Positions 6,750 through 15,591 are shown, numbered from the stretch's first letter. The stretch is DNA of 64,000 bases from CAZTBB01 sp964611755 (GCA_964611755.1 CAZTBB010000003.1:38807-102806); one strand, 5' to 3'. Notes: a model not told the origin generated them from the letters alone. Made by a program: numbers and translations.

Positions 6750-8375
6750 GTGAGCCAATCACCGCTTCTTCGTATCAAAGATCTTTCCATTGATTTCCAG
6801 ACCCCGAATGGCACCTTCCACGCGGTTGATAAAGCCAGCTTTGAGATTAATCGCGGTGAGACCGTGGCCCTAGTGGGTGAAAGCGGCTCGGGCAAATCCA
6901 TCACCGCTCTTTCTGTCATGCAACTCCTGCCCTACCCTTTGGCCGGCCACCCGCAAGGATCCTCCATCCAGTTCAATGGCGAAGAATTAGTTGGCAAAGG
7001 CGATAGCTTCATGCAAACCGTTCGTGGTCGCCAAATCGGCATGATCTTCCAAGAGCCGCTCACAGCTCTGAACCCCCTGCATACGATTGAGAAACAAATC
7101 GGGGAAATGCTCCGCTTGCATCAAAACATGAATGTCGGGGCAACCAAAGAACGCGTACTGGAGCTACTCGACCTTGTTGGCCTGCCCCAACTCAAAGATA
7201 GGCTGGGCGCCTATCCACACGAGCTCTCGGGCGGGCAACGCCAGCGCATCATGATCGCCATGGCTCTTGCCAACAACCCCGAGCTTCTGATTGCGGATGA
7301 ACCGACAACGGCGCTGGATGTGACCGTACAAGCCCAAATTCTGGAACTGCTCCAGGATCTAAAAGAGCGCCTCAATATGGCGCTGCTGCTCATCACGCAT
7401 GATCTGAGCATTGTTGAAAAGATGACCGACAAGGTCTGTGTGATGGAAAAAGGCCTGATTGTTGAGCAAAAACAGACTCCTGATCTGTTCAAGAATCCGG
7501 AGCATGCCTACACCAAGCGCCTGCTGGCTGCACAGCCTAAATCTCAGCCCCCCGAGATTAGCGCCAATCAAAATGATGCTCCGCTCTTGCAGGTGAAAAA
7601 TCTAAAAGTGCATTTCCCCGTTGGCAAAACATTTCTGGGCAAACCCAAAAGCGTTGTTCGCGCCGTGGATGATATCTCTTTCTCAATCCAGCGCGGCCAA
7701 ACACTTGGCGTGGTCGGCGAGAGTGGCTCGGGAAAAAGCACGCTTGGCATGGCACTTCTAAGGCTACATAAGCCAGAAGGCAGTATTCTTTTTGATGGCC
7801 AAGAGCTGAGCACTCTCAACCAAAAACAAATGCGCCCCTATCGATCCCGCATGCAGATTGTTTTCCAAGACCCGTTTGGATCCCTTTCCCCGCGCATGAG
7901 CATTGCCAATATTATTGCGGAAGGGCTTGCCATTCATAAATCACAACTTAGCAAAGCCGATCAGGATGATTTGGTTATCAATGCCTTGAAATCTGTTCAC
8001 ATGGATCCGGATAGCCGCCATCGCTACCCGCATGAATTCTCGGGCGGCCAGCGCCAGCGTATCTCCATCGCCAGAGCCATGGTCCTCGAGCCCGAATTTC
8101 TAATACTGGACGAACCCACTTCCGCTCTTGATGTCTCGGTTCAAGCGGAAATTGTTGATCTTCTGCGTGATCTGCAAACACGCCACACTCTCACCTATAT
8201 GTTCATCAGCCATGATCTGAAAGTCGTTCGCGCTATGGCCCATCATGTTTTGGTCATGAAAGATGGAAAGGTCATCGAAAGTGGGCATGCCAGCCAAATC
8301 TTTGAAAACCCTCAAGAAAGCTATACAAAATCCCTCCTCGAGGCGGCCCTGAACCTCTCGACAAAGGCGGCTTAA
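6750..8375 (+). CDS. yejF: Double-domain oligopeptide ABC transporter ATPase, YejF-type
   Basis: Two fused ABC ATPase domains that power an inner-membrane peptide importer of the Dpp/Opp class; YejF proteins drive uptake of microcin-C-like and other oligopeptides. Domain 1 has Walker A GESGSGKS and signature LSGGQRQR; domain 2 repeats GESGSGKST and FSGGQRQR. 541 residues matches YejF. GTG 6750 starts MSQSPLLRI and lies only 10 bases after argH, so the two are probably cotranscribed. No yejA, yejB or yejE partner is nearby, so the permease must be encoded elsewhere; the exact substrate is not knowable from here. Confidence 0.9.
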   Translation: MSQSPLLRIKDLSIDFQTPNGTFHAVDKASFEINRGETVALVGESGSGKSITALSVMQLLPYPLAGHPQGSSIQFNGEELVGKGDSFMQTVRGRQIGMIFQEPLTALNPLHTIEKQIGEMLRLHQNMNVGATKERVLELLDLVGLPQLKDRLGAYPHELSGGQRQRIMIAMALANNPELLIADEPTTALDVTVQAQILELLQDLKERLNMALLLITHDLSIVEKMTDKVCVMEKGLIVEQKQTPDLFKNPEHAYTKRLLAAQPKSQPPEISANQNDAPLLQVKNLKVHFPVGKTFLGKPKSVVRAVDDISFSIQRGQTLGVVGESGSGKSTLGMALLRLHKPEGSILFDGQELSTLNQKQMRPYRSRMQIVFQDPFGSLSPRMSIANIIAEGLAIHKSQLSKADQDDLVINALKSVHMDPDSRHRYPHEFSGGQRQRISIARAMVLEPEFLILDEPTSALDVSVQAEIVDLLRDLQTRHTLTYMFISHDLKVVRAMAHHVLVMKDGKVIESGHASQIFENPQESYTKSLLEAALNLSTKAA

Positions 8376-8385
8376 GCTATTTCTC

Positions 8386-8415
8386 TTGACTTTACATAAT
8401 TAAATATGACATATT
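8386..8415 (+). promoter_or_regulatory. Candidate promoter TTGACTTTACATAAT before the gene at 8441
   Basis: TTGACT at 8386-8391 and CATATT at 8410-8415 (18-base spacer), or CATAAT at 8395-8400 as an alternative -10. It shares the TTGACTTYACATAAT block with 4712. Confidence 0.5.
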
Positions 8416-8438
8416 ACCCCACAACAAAAGGGGATATG
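8410..8438 (+). promoter_or_regulatory. Hairpin that buries the ribosome binding site of the gene at 8441
   Basis: CATAT (8410-8414) pairs with ATATG (8434-8438) and CCCC (8417-8420) with GGGG (8430-8433), leaving a 2-base bulge and a 9-base A-rich loop. The GGGG is the core of the Shine-Dalgarno AAGGGGA, two bases before the ATG region. Same layout as at 4729 and 47721. Confidence 0.55.
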
Positions 8439-8440
8439 CA

Positions 8441-8974
8441 ATGACAACACGTGTGTACAGCGAAGCCGAGCAACTCGCATTTGATGGCGATACGATTGAT
8501 TTAAATAAAAGAGACCAAGCCTTAAGCGCAAGAGGCCGTCTCAAAGGCATGGCCGCTGTAAGCGTTCCCATTATTATTGCTGGAGTTGCGGCTTTTAACA
8601 CGCTTGCTCCAGATAGTTCCGACCAAGCAAATCAGGGGCAAGATCAAATAGTCGGCGGCGTAAGCGCCCCCGCCTCTATGATAATGATCGGTGATGAATT
8701 TGCCCAGGCGGGCGCCTTTGCGACAGAAGAGGCAGCTATCGCAGCGGCAGATAGAGTTTCCAGCGCTTACGATATCAATAATTCCGGGCTTAAATTTGAT
8801 GTTATTTATGCGCCGGATGGCTCCAGAGCCCCTTATAAGGTGGCCTTTAATACTTCAGATGCGGAGCGCACATGCGGCGCCGTGCGCATTGCTCTTCGAA
8901 ACACGGGCGACGGGCTTGGCGGATGCCATCCCGTAACCAGCTATCCGGCTGGCTCTTATATTATCGAGCGATAA
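8441..8974 (+). CDS. Anchored unknown protein with a possible SPOR-like C-terminal domain
   Basis: 177 residues: a charged cytoplasmic N-terminus, one hydrophobic segment at about residues 35-55 (MAAVSVPIIIAGVAAF), then an outward-facing region. From about residue 85 the pattern FAQAGAFATEEAAIAAADRV, later APYKVAF and SDAERTCGAVRIALR, resembles the two halves of a SPOR peptidoglycan-binding domain; two Cys (near residues 144 and 161) could form a disulfide. The resemblance is weak and by eye. It has its own promoter-like block and a sequestered ribosome site. Confidence 0.6.
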   Translation: MTTRVYSEAEQLAFDGDTIDLNKRDQALSARGRLKGMAAVSVPIIIAGVAAFNTLAPDSSDQANQGQDQIVGGVSAPASMIMIGDEFAQAGAFATEEAAIAAADRVSSAYDINNSGLKFDVIYAPDGSRAPYKVAFNTSDAERTCGAVRIALRNTGDGLGGCHPVTSYPAGSYIIER

Positions 8975-8976
8975 AT

Positions 8977-9444
8977 CTAGCCCTTACATTGCGGGTAATC
9001 CTTGGGATCGACACGCGTAAAGATTTGCGTTTTCCCAAGCAACGAAATACCAACATGCCCGCGGACTTTAAGCTCATTCTCTGAGAGCAACTCTACATTC
9101 GCATGATAGGTGTCCCCATCATCGGCCTTATAGATGCGGCCATTATCCCATGCATTTTTGCCATCAGGCTCAAACCCCCATAAAATGCCGAGACCGCACA
9201 TAGGTTCATCCCTGAGAGACGGATCGGGGTTGTTGATATCCTTTTGCAGCCCGCCTTCGATAATCCAGTGAATATAGCCTGTAATCGTATCGGCTTTTTC
9301 CTCGATTTCAATCACAGCGCGTTTGTTTTCCGTGAGCCAAAATCCGCCGACACTGCTTGCCAAAGCCGGGCTGGATATTGTGATTATAGCTGCGGCGCAT
9401 AGCGCGCCTTTCGTGATTTTTGATAAAATCATGGATAAGGTCAT
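8977..9444 (-). CDS. DUF2147 family periplasmic protein
   Basis: 155 residues with a signal peptide (ITKGALCAAAIITISSPALA, cleavage after ALA) followed by the DUF2147 fold pattern: VGGFWLTENKRAVIEI, MCGLGILWGF, WDNGRIYKADDGDTYHANV and KVRGHVGISLLGKTQIFTRV. Family members are small periplasmic or secreted beta-rich proteins without a firmly established activity. It is convergent with the gene at 8441, with only 2 bases between them. Confidence 0.88.
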   Translation of the reverse strand: MTLSMILSKITKGALCAAAIITISSPALASSVGGFWLTENKRAVIEIEEKADTITGYIHWIIEGGLQKDINNPDPSLRDEPMCGLGILWGFEPDGKNAWDNGRIYKADDGDTYHANVELLSENELKVRGHVGISLLGKTQIFTRVDPKDYPQCKG

Positions 9445-9533
9445 TTGTTTCTCCCTGATATCTGATTTCTTTCTTTATTTTAGCATATAGCATGAAGCTG
9501 TTTCGCTAAAATGCTTTCTTCCCATGCATGCTT

Positions 9534-9563
9534 TTGCATTAGCCGATAAAATAGCTCTATAAT
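9534..9563 (+). promoter_or_regulatory. Promoter of rpsU
   Basis: TTGCAT at 9534-9539, 18-base spacer, perfect TATAAT at 9558-9563. The predicted start is near 9570, which gives a leader of about 110 bases before rpsU. Confidence 0.65.
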
Positions 9564-9618
9564 GTCAGGGCATCCTTTTTTCCTTGCATTTTAAGGGGGG
9601 GAGGGGTACAAAAATAGC

Positions 9619-9649
9619 AAAACGAAATGAGTAACTTCGTTTTTTATTT
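9619..9649 (+). terminator. Terminator-like hairpin in the rpsU leader
   Basis: AAAACGAA (9619-9626) and TTCGTTTT (9636-9643) form an 8-bp stem with a 9-base loop, followed by a T-rich run. It lies between the rpsU promoter and the start codon, so it may act as an attenuator or give a short leader RNA. The stem is AT-rich and thus weak. Confidence 0.4.
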
Positions 9650-9682
9650 TAAATCAACTATTTAGGAAGGAGTTGAGGCCTC

Positions 9683-9883
9683 GTGGTTAGTGTAAATGTA
9701 CGTGATAATAATGTGGAGCAAGCATTGCGCGTTCTGAAAAAGAAAATGCAGCGTGAAGGGATCTTCCGTGAAATGAAGCTACGCCGTCACTACGAAAAGC
9801 CATCTGAGAAGAAGGCTCGTGAACAGTCTGAATCAGCCCGCCGCTGGCGCAAGCTGGAGCGCAAACGTCGCACAAAAGACTAA
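9683..9883 (+). CDS. rpsU: 30S ribosomal protein S21
   Basis: Small-subunit protein that helps initiation by supporting the anti-Shine-Dalgarno region of 16S rRNA. The sequence matches the family throughout: VRDNNVEQALRVLKKKMQREG, then FREMKLRRHYEKPSEKK, and a basic tail. 66 residues is normal. It starts with GTG at 9683, 7 bases after GGAAGGAG, a very strong ribosome site. It is monocistronic, with its own promoter and terminator. Confidence 0.97.
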   Translation: MVSVNVRDNNVEQALRVLKKKMQREGIFREMKLRRHYEKPSEKKAREQSESARRWRKLERKRRTKD

Positions 9884-9912
9884 GCGAAACAACCATTTAG
9901 CTTTAACGCATT

Positions 9913-9946
9913 AAAAAACCGCCCGTTTTTGATTGGCGGTTTTTTT
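9913..9946 (+). terminator. Intrinsic terminator after rpsU
   Basis: CCGCC (9919-9923) and GGCGG (9935-9939) extended by A6 and T7, with an 11-base loop; the A-tract and T-tract make it usable from both strands. It separates rpsU from the convergent aminopeptidase gene. Confidence 0.85.
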
Positions 9947-9962
9947 ACGTCTTGATCATATG

Positions 9963-11750
9963 CTATAAAGGGCTGACTTGGTTTTCCAGCCATGCTTTCA
10001 CATCATCTTCCAAAACCGGCTCAAGGTTTGTATATACTCTGGCGTGATAGGCGTCGAGCCAACGCAAATCTTCCGGGCTCAACATCTCCTTTACAATCAA
10101 CGTCCGGTCAATCGGCGCTAATGAGACGGTCTCGAAAGACAGCATGCGTTTCCCTGTATCCGCGCAAATCTCATCTGCCTGCGCCAAAATAAGGTTCTCG
10201 ATGCGGATACCATACTGCCCTTCTTTGTAATAACCCGGCTCATTGGAGAGCAGCATTCCGGGAAGAATAGGATCACCACCACGCCCGGAGATATGCGCGG
10301 CCTCCTCATGGACGCTGGAATAACACCCCACGCCATGCCCGGTACCATGGGCATAATCCAAACCGGCCTGCCACAAAGGCCCCCGTGCAAGCGTATCCAG
10401 CTGCGCCCCGCTCGTGCCTTGCGGAAACCGTGCCATGGCCAGAGCAATATGCCCTTTGAGGACGCGGGTAAAATTCTCTTTATGCTCCCTGCTTGGCTCT
10501 CCTATGGCAAAGCTGCGTGTGATATCTGTTGTCCCGGCTACGCCATTGACCGGATCGTAATATTGTCCCCCGCTATCAATCAGCAATAAATTGCCCTCAG
10601 AAAGCGCTATATCCGTCGCCTGCGTGGCACGATAATGGATGACGGCCCCGTGCGCCCCAAACCCACAAATGGTTGGAAAGCTCGGCCCCTTAAAAGCAGG
10701 ATCAAGGGCACGAAACTCTGCAAGCTTATCTTGCACAGATATCTCTGAATGCTCCGCAGGGTTTTGCTCAGATAACCAGTGCAAAAAACGCACAAGAGCC
10801 ACCCCATCGCGCATATGTGCTTTACGGATCGCGTCCTGTTCGGCTGCGCTCTTTTGCGATCGAGGCCATACACATGGATCGCGCAACTCCTTAATCTTTG
10901 CACCGACTTTTTCAAAATGGGTGGTAAACCATATTGGCGTTATAGAACGGTCAACCATAATAGTTTGACCCGATAAGGTTCCCACAAACGCATCAAATGA
11001 TAGAGGGTCATGGACGATCACATTGCTCGGCAAATGCGCGCGCACATCATCGGTGAGCTTGACCTCATCAATGTACCAGTTAAGCACGCCATCCTCACCC
11101 AAAAGCGCGAAGGAATGAATGAACGGATAATAGGGAATATCGCCGCCACGCACATTCAAGAGCCACCCAATAGAATCAGGGGCGCAAACAAGTGCGTAAT
11201 CAGCCTTGTGAGCACTTATATCCTTGCAGAACCGGGCGATCTTATCCTCCGAGCTCTGCCCCGCGATCTCCTCTGAGAAAGCAATAACAGGTGAAGCAGG
11301 CCGCACCGGTTGATCGTCCCATATCGCGTCGATCAGGTTCGGACAAGATTTGAGAGCAATCGTTTTGGCCTGCTCACGCATTTTTTGAATTTGAGAGGCC
11401 GTTAACAAATGTGGGTCATATCCAATAACGGCGTTTTCAGATGCATGATCGGCTAGCCACTCACCGGGCGATGTCTTTGTGTAATCAATAATCTCATAGA
11501 CATCCGTGTCCACTTCATCACGGATTTGCAGCATATAGCGTCCATCAGTCATGGCGCAGGCCGTATCATCCAGCACAATCGCCATCCCGCCAGAGCCGCT
11601 AAACCCTGTAAGCCAGCGCAAACGCTCGGCATAAGGGGCGACAAATTCACCCTGATATTCATCAGCGCGCGGAATGATGAACCCCTGTACACCCTGCTCT
11701 ATCATAGCAGAACGCAGTTTTTGAATACGGTTTTTAGACTCGTGCGACAT
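9963..11750 (-). CDS. pepP: Aminopeptidase P (large M24B type)
   Basis: Metallopeptidase that removes an N-terminal residue before proline. Two N-terminal creatinase-like domains (IPRADEYQGEFVAPYAERL, LTGFSGSGGMA) precede the C-terminal pita-bread catalytic domain. Metal ligands are visible in LLIDSGGQYYDPVNGVAGTT and DITRSF (two Asp), HGTGHGVGCY (His), SNEPGYY (Glu) and the final Glu region. About 595 residues fits the long form common in alphaproteobacteria. I chose ATG 11750 (MSHESKNRIQKLR) because it follows AAGGAAC; an upstream in-frame start at 11801 would overlap mipZ. It is divergent from mipZ across 37 bases. Confidence 0.93.
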   Translation of the reverse strand: MSHESKNRIQKLRSAMIEQGVQGFIIPRADEYQGEFVAPYAERLRWLTGFSGSGGMAIVLDDTACAMTDGRYMLQIRDEVDTDVYEIIDYTKTSPGEWLADHASENAVIGYDPHLLTASQIQKMREQAKTIALKSCPNLIDAIWDDQPVRPASPVIAFSEEIAGQSSEDKIARFCKDISAHKADYALVCAPDSIGWLLNVRGGDIPYYPFIHSFALLGEDGVLNWYIDEVKLTDDVRAHLPSNVIVHDPLSFDAFVGTLSGQTIMVDRSITPIWFTTHFEKVGAKIKELRDPCVWPRSQKSAAEQDAIRKAHMRDGVALVRFLHWLSEQNPAEHSEISVQDKLAEFRALDPAFKGPSFPTICGFGAHGAVIHYRATQATDIALSEGNLLLIDSGGQYYDPVNGVAGTTDITRSFAIGEPSREHKENFTRVLKGHIALAMARFPQGTSGAQLDTLARGPLWQAGLDYAHGTGHGVGCYSSVHEEAAHISGRGGDPILPGMLLSNEPGYYKEGQYGIRIENLILAQADEICADTGKRMLSFETVSLAPIDRTLIVKEMLSPEDLRWLDAYHARVYTNLEPVLEDDVKAWLENQVSPL

Positions 11751-11787
11751 TCTTTCTTTGTTCCTTCTTTTAAGATAGTATGCAGCT

Positions 11788-12651
11788 ATGCAGAGCGGCA
11801 CAAGACATCAAAAGACAACCGCGCACATTATTGTGCTAGGGAATGAAAAAGGTGGTTCAGGCAAATCAACCACAGCGATGCATGTTGCCATTGCTCTGAT
11901 GCGCATGGGATATGCGATCGGCACAATTGATCTGGATGCCCGCCAAGGGACGATGACCCGTTACATGCGCGGGCGCTTTGATTTCGTCGGACGCCATGGC
12001 AAAGATCTGCCTTCGCCAACGCATTTAGCCATCGACAAAAGCGTTGCTGATAGTGTTTCCGCCCAAAAACGTGAAGAAGAAAATTTTTTGATGATGGCTC
12101 TGGTTGAGCTCGGCGCATCGCATGATTTCATTGTCATCGACACGCCAGGCTCCGATACCAATCTGAGCCGCTTAGCGCATAGCTATGCCGATACGCTGAT
12201 CACACCTGTAAATGATAGCTTTGTCGACCTATCGGTTTTGGCCAATATTGACCCCTATAGCCATGAAATTCTGGGCCCATCGATCTACACCCAAATGGTG
12301 GATGAACAAAAATATGCCCGCAAAAATCGCGACGGACAGGACATTGACTGGATTGTGATGCGCAATCGTCTGGGCCATCTGGATGCAAAAAACAAACGCG
12401 AAGTTGGCGAAATCATCCATAAAATCGGCCAAAAATACGGATTCCGAGAAGCCGCAGGTTTTGGTGAGCGGGTAATTTTCAAAGAGTTATTCCTGAAAGG
12501 TCTGACTTTGATGGACTTGCAAGATGATCCGGATAATAATTTCACCATGTCACAAATAGGCGCACGCCAAGAAGTGCGGAATTTGATACATTTAATCGGA
12601 CCGGAGAATTACAAACCCCGGCCAATACAAGATCACGAAGAGGTCGCATAA
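11788..12651 (+). CDS. mipZ: Division-plane positioning ATPase MipZ
   Basis: ParA/MinD-family P-loop ATPase that binds ParB near the chromosome origin and forms a bipolar gradient that keeps FtsZ at midcell; characteristic of alphaproteobacteria without MinCD. The deviant Walker A reads GNEKGGSGKSTTAMH, followed by GTIDLDARQGTMTRYM and IVIDTPGSDTNLSRLAHSYAD, and the MipZ-specific WIVMRNRLGHLDAKNK. 287 residues is typical. The gene stops 6 bases before the J-domain protein, so they are probably cotranscribed. Confidence 0.93.
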   Translation: MQSGTRHQKTTAHIIVLGNEKGGSGKSTTAMHVAIALMRMGYAIGTIDLDARQGTMTRYMRGRFDFVGRHGKDLPSPTHLAIDKSVADSVSAQKREEENFLMMALVELGASHDFIVIDTPGSDTNLSRLAHSYADTLITPVNDSFVDLSVLANIDPYSHEILGPSIYTQMVDEQKYARKNRDGQDIDWIVMRNRLGHLDAKNKREVGEIIHKIGQKYGFREAAGFGERVIFKELFLKGLTLMDLQDDPDNNFTMSQIGARQEVRNLIHLIGPENYKPRPIQDHEEVA

Positions 12652-12657
12652 CCCGAT

Positions 12658-13119
12658 ATGGCTTATTTACTGCTCGCTATAGGATTAATGATTGGCGCGG
12701 TTGCACTATACCGCTTTTTCTTGAATGCAAATATCAAACAGATCAAAGCGGCATTTATGGTGGTCTGCTTGGCCGCAATTGCGATAGCAATGTTTTATTT
12801 GTCTGTTACTGGGCGCCTGCCTGCGGCTATTGCTCTTGTTGTGGCCATTGTCCCCTTTGTACTCTCATATCTTAAAGCCAAAGCGGCCGGCCATTCCGGG
12901 CGAGGCGCACCACATAATAATACAAGCAGCACAAACAAGCCCATGACGCATGATGAAGCCCTGGAGGTTTTAGGACTCAAAAAAGGCGCCTCCATTGATA
13001 TGATCAAAGACACCTATAAAAAGCTGATGAAAAAGGTGCATCCTGATCAGGAGGGCTCGGAATGGATGGCGGCAAAACTCAATGAAGCCAAGGATCTGTT
13101 GTTGCGTGATAAAGAGTAA
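12658..13119 (+). CDS. Membrane protein with a C-terminal J domain
   Basis: 153 residues. Two to three hydrophobic helices fill roughly residues 1-80 (ending VVAIVPFVLSYLKAKAAG). A Ser/His/Asn-rich linker leads to a J domain at about 97-153: MTHDEALEVLGLKKGAS, then the diagnostic HPDQ in KKVHPDQEGSEWMA. J domains stimulate Hsp70 (DnaK), so this is probably a membrane-tethered co-chaperone facing the cytoplasm, similar to short DnaJ-like proteins found widely in alphaproteobacteria. Cotranscription with mipZ is likely. Confidence 0.85.
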   Translation: MAYLLLAIGLMIGAVALYRFFLNANIKQIKAAFMVVCLAAIAIAMFYLSVTGRLPAAIALVVAIVPFVLSYLKAKAAGHSGRGAPHNNTSSTNKPMTHDEALEVLGLKKGASIDMIKDTYKKLMKKVHPDQEGSEWMAAKLNEAKDLLLRDKE

Positions 13120-13223
13120 AATCCCCTATTCTTGACGTTTGTTTTCGCCCATAAGACTTGAATTTAGTACCAAAACATGCGACTCATGGCCAACTTGGAG
13201 TTTCATAACAAAGTCGAGACTAT

Positions 13224-14141
13224 ATGACACAAAATACTATCAGACCTGTTCGCAAAGCCGTCTTTCCTGTTGCCGGCCTTGGAACGCGTTTTCTGCCCGC
13301 AACAAAAGCCATGCCCAAAGAGATGCTGCCGATCAATGATCGCCCGCTTATTCAGCACGTATTTGAAGAAGCCAGAGAGGCCGGCATTGAGGAATTCATC
13401 TTTGTCACAGGCCGTGCCAAAGAAATGTTGGAAGAGCATTTTGATTACCAACCGGAATTAGAGCAAACATTAGAAGCGCGCGGCAAGGATGATATGCTGA
13501 AAAAAGTGCGCGACTCAGAAATGCCGGCCGGAAGCTTATTCCTTACACGACAACCAAAACCACTCGGCCTTGGTCACGCGATTTGGTGTGCCAAAAAGCT
13601 GGTTGGCAATGAACCCTTCGCAATTTTATTGCCTGACGTTCTGATTAAAGGCCCTCAAGGCTGCCTGAAACAGATGGTTGAAATCTACGATGAAACTGGT
13701 GGAAATATTATCGCCGTTGAGGAAGTACCGCAAAAAGATACATCCAAATACGGCATTGTTGATACAGGTGGACAGGATGGCAAAAGCGTTCCTATTCAAG
13801 GACTCGTCGAGAAGCCAAAGCCTGAGGAAGCACCATCCAACCTGTCCGTTGTCGGGCGTTATATTTTGCAGCCCGAGGTCTTTGACCATTTAGCCGCGTT
13901 TGAAACCGGCGCCGGCGGTGAAATCCAGCTAACCGATGCAATGGCCAAGCTTATCGGCAAACAGCCCTTCAATGCGATGCGCTTTGATGGCAAAAGCTAT
14001 GATAGCGGAAGCCGCCTTGGCTTTATCGAAGCCAATATGATTTACGGCATGAGCGATGGTGAAATCGGCGATGATGTTAAAGAGCTTATCCTTAAATTTG
14101 CAGACGAACTCAAGGGGCAAAACCATGCAGGCGCAGAGTAA
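13224..14141 (+). CDS. galU: UTP-glucose-1-phosphate uridylyltransferase
   Basis: Makes UDP-glucose from UTP and glucose-1-phosphate for envelope polysaccharides. The nucleotidyltransferase signature AVFPVAGLGTRFLPATKAMPKEML (residues 10-33) is complete, as are RQPKPLGLGHAIWCA, AILLPDVL and LVEKPKPEEAPSNL. 305 residues is normal. Its end overlaps the next gene by 17 bases, so expression of the two sugar-phosphate enzymes should be coupled. Confidence 0.96.
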   Translation: MTQNTIRPVRKAVFPVAGLGTRFLPATKAMPKEMLPINDRPLIQHVFEEAREAGIEEFIFVTGRAKEMLEEHFDYQPELEQTLEARGKDDMLKKVRDSEMPAGSLFLTRQPKPLGLGHAIWCAKKLVGNEPFAILLPDVLIKGPQGCLKQMVEIYDETGGNIIAVEEVPQKDTSKYGIVDTGGQDGKSVPIQGLVEKPKPEEAPSNLSVVGRYILQPEVFDHLAAFETGAGGEIQLTDAMAKLIGKQPFNAMRFDGKSYDSGSRLGFIEANMIYGMSDGEIGDDVKELILKFADELKGQNHAGAE

Positions 14142-15555
14142 TCAAGACAATCAAGCCCATAATTTTGATCCCGTGATTTTGCGCGAATATGATGTCCGCG
14201 GGCAGGTTGAGATTAACCTCAGCGAACAAGATGCCTATGTGCTGGGCCAATCCTTTGGCACGCATATACGCCGCGATGGCGGAAACAGTGTTTGCGTGGG
14301 ATATGATGGCCGCACAACATCACCGGCACTCTCTAGCCGCCTCATTGAAGGGCTTCGCTCGGTTGGCATTAACGTAATCTCAGTCGGGCTGGGGCCCACC
14401 CCGATGCTGTATTTTGCAGCCAAACATCTTGGGACAGATGGCGGCATCATGGTCACAGGGTCCCACAACCCGCCGGATTATAACGGCTTTAAAATGGCCG
14501 TAAAATCAGGGCCCTTTTATGGCGACATGATCCAAAAACTCGGCCAGATTGCAGCCGCCGGTGATTTTGAGACAGGCGCGGGATCGCTCGAAGAAAAAGA
14601 TATTAAAGCCGCTTACATCGAGCGCATTTTACAAGACCTTGTCCCCTCCTCCGCGCGGCCATTAAAGATTGCATGGGATAATGGAAATGGTGCAGCAGGT
14701 GAGGTTTTGCGCATGCTGGCCGACAAATTACCGGGCGAGCATATTTTGTTATTTGATGATATTGATGGCACGTTTCCAAACCATCATCCGGACCCAACGG
14801 TTGATAAAAACCTCATCGATTTGAAAAAGGCCGTCGCCGATCATGGCTGTGATCTTGGTATTGGTTTTGATGGCGATGCTGACCGCATCGGTGTCATTGA
14901 CGAACAAGGCAACATTTTACGCTGCGATATCTTGATGACAATCTATGCCCGCGAAGTCTTACAATCTCATCCGGGCGCGGCCATCATCGGTGATGTCAAA
15001 TGCTCCCAAGTTATGTTTGATGAAATTGACCGCATGGGCGGGCAAGGTGTGATGTGGAAGACAGGCCATTCATTGGTAAAATCGAAAATGTCAGAGTTAA
15101 ACTCGCCTCTTGCCGGTGAGCTAAGCGGCCACATTTTCTTCGCTGACAAATATTACGGCTATGATGATGCGCTCTATTGCGCCATCAGACTGATTAACGC
15201 CCTCAATATTGCCGAGGCGCCGCTTTCATCCCTGACAGCGGATCTGCCAAAACTTCACAGCACACCGGAAGTACGCTTCGAGGTCGAGGAAGAAAAGAAG
15301 TTTGATATTGTCCCGCAAATCATGGAGATGTTGCGCCCAAAGGCCAGCGAGACGTTCCAGATCAATGATATTGATGGTATCCGCGTGAGCACGCCCGATG
15401 GCTGGTGGCTTCTACGCCCCTCCAATACGCAAAGTGTTTTGGTTGCCAGAGCCGAAGCCAGCTCTGCAGAGGGGCTAGAGCGCTTGAAAAACCAAGCCAT
15501 TGGAGCGGTGAAAGAAATCGGGTATGATTTGGTCTTTGATCAAAAGAACATCTAA
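14125..15555 (+). CDS. Phosphomannomutase / phosphoglucomutase
   Basis: Alpha-D-phosphohexomutase of the ManB/AlgC type that interconverts 6-phospho and 1-phospho sugars, supplying glucose-1-phosphate to GalU or mannose-1-phosphate for GDP-mannose. Motifs: VILREYDVRGQ, the active-site serine in GGIMVTGSHNPPDYNGFK, metal site GFDGDADRIG, sugar-binding GELSGHIFF and the phosphate-binding loop GIRVSTPDGWWLLRPSNTQ. ATG 14125 follows AAGGGG and gives about 476 residues; it overlaps galU by 17 bases. Glucose or mannose preference cannot be told from sequence. Confidence 0.92.
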   Translation: MQAQSNQDNQAHNFDPVILREYDVRGQVEINLSEQDAYVLGQSFGTHIRRDGGNSVCVGYDGRTTSPALSSRLIEGLRSVGINVISVGLGPTPMLYFAAKHLGTDGGIMVTGSHNPPDYNGFKMAVKSGPFYGDMIQKLGQIAAAGDFETGAGSLEEKDIKAAYIERILQDLVPSSARPLKIAWDNGNGAAGEVLRMLADKLPGEHILLFDDIDGTFPNHHPDPTVDKNLIDLKKAVADHGCDLGIGFDGDADRIGVIDEQGNILRCDILMTIYAREVLQSHPGAAIIGDVKCSQVMFDEIDRMGGQGVMWKTGHSLVKSKMSELNSPLAGELSGHIFFADKYYGYDDALYCAIRLINALNIAEAPLSSLTADLPKLHSTPEVRFEVEEEKKFDIVPQIMEMLRPKASETFQINDIDGIRVSTPDGWWLLRPSNTQSVLVARAEASSAEGLERLKNQAIGAVKEIGYDLVFDQKNI

Positions 15556-15591
15556 TAAAGTCATTAAAAATCAACAGGAAGGATTCATATC

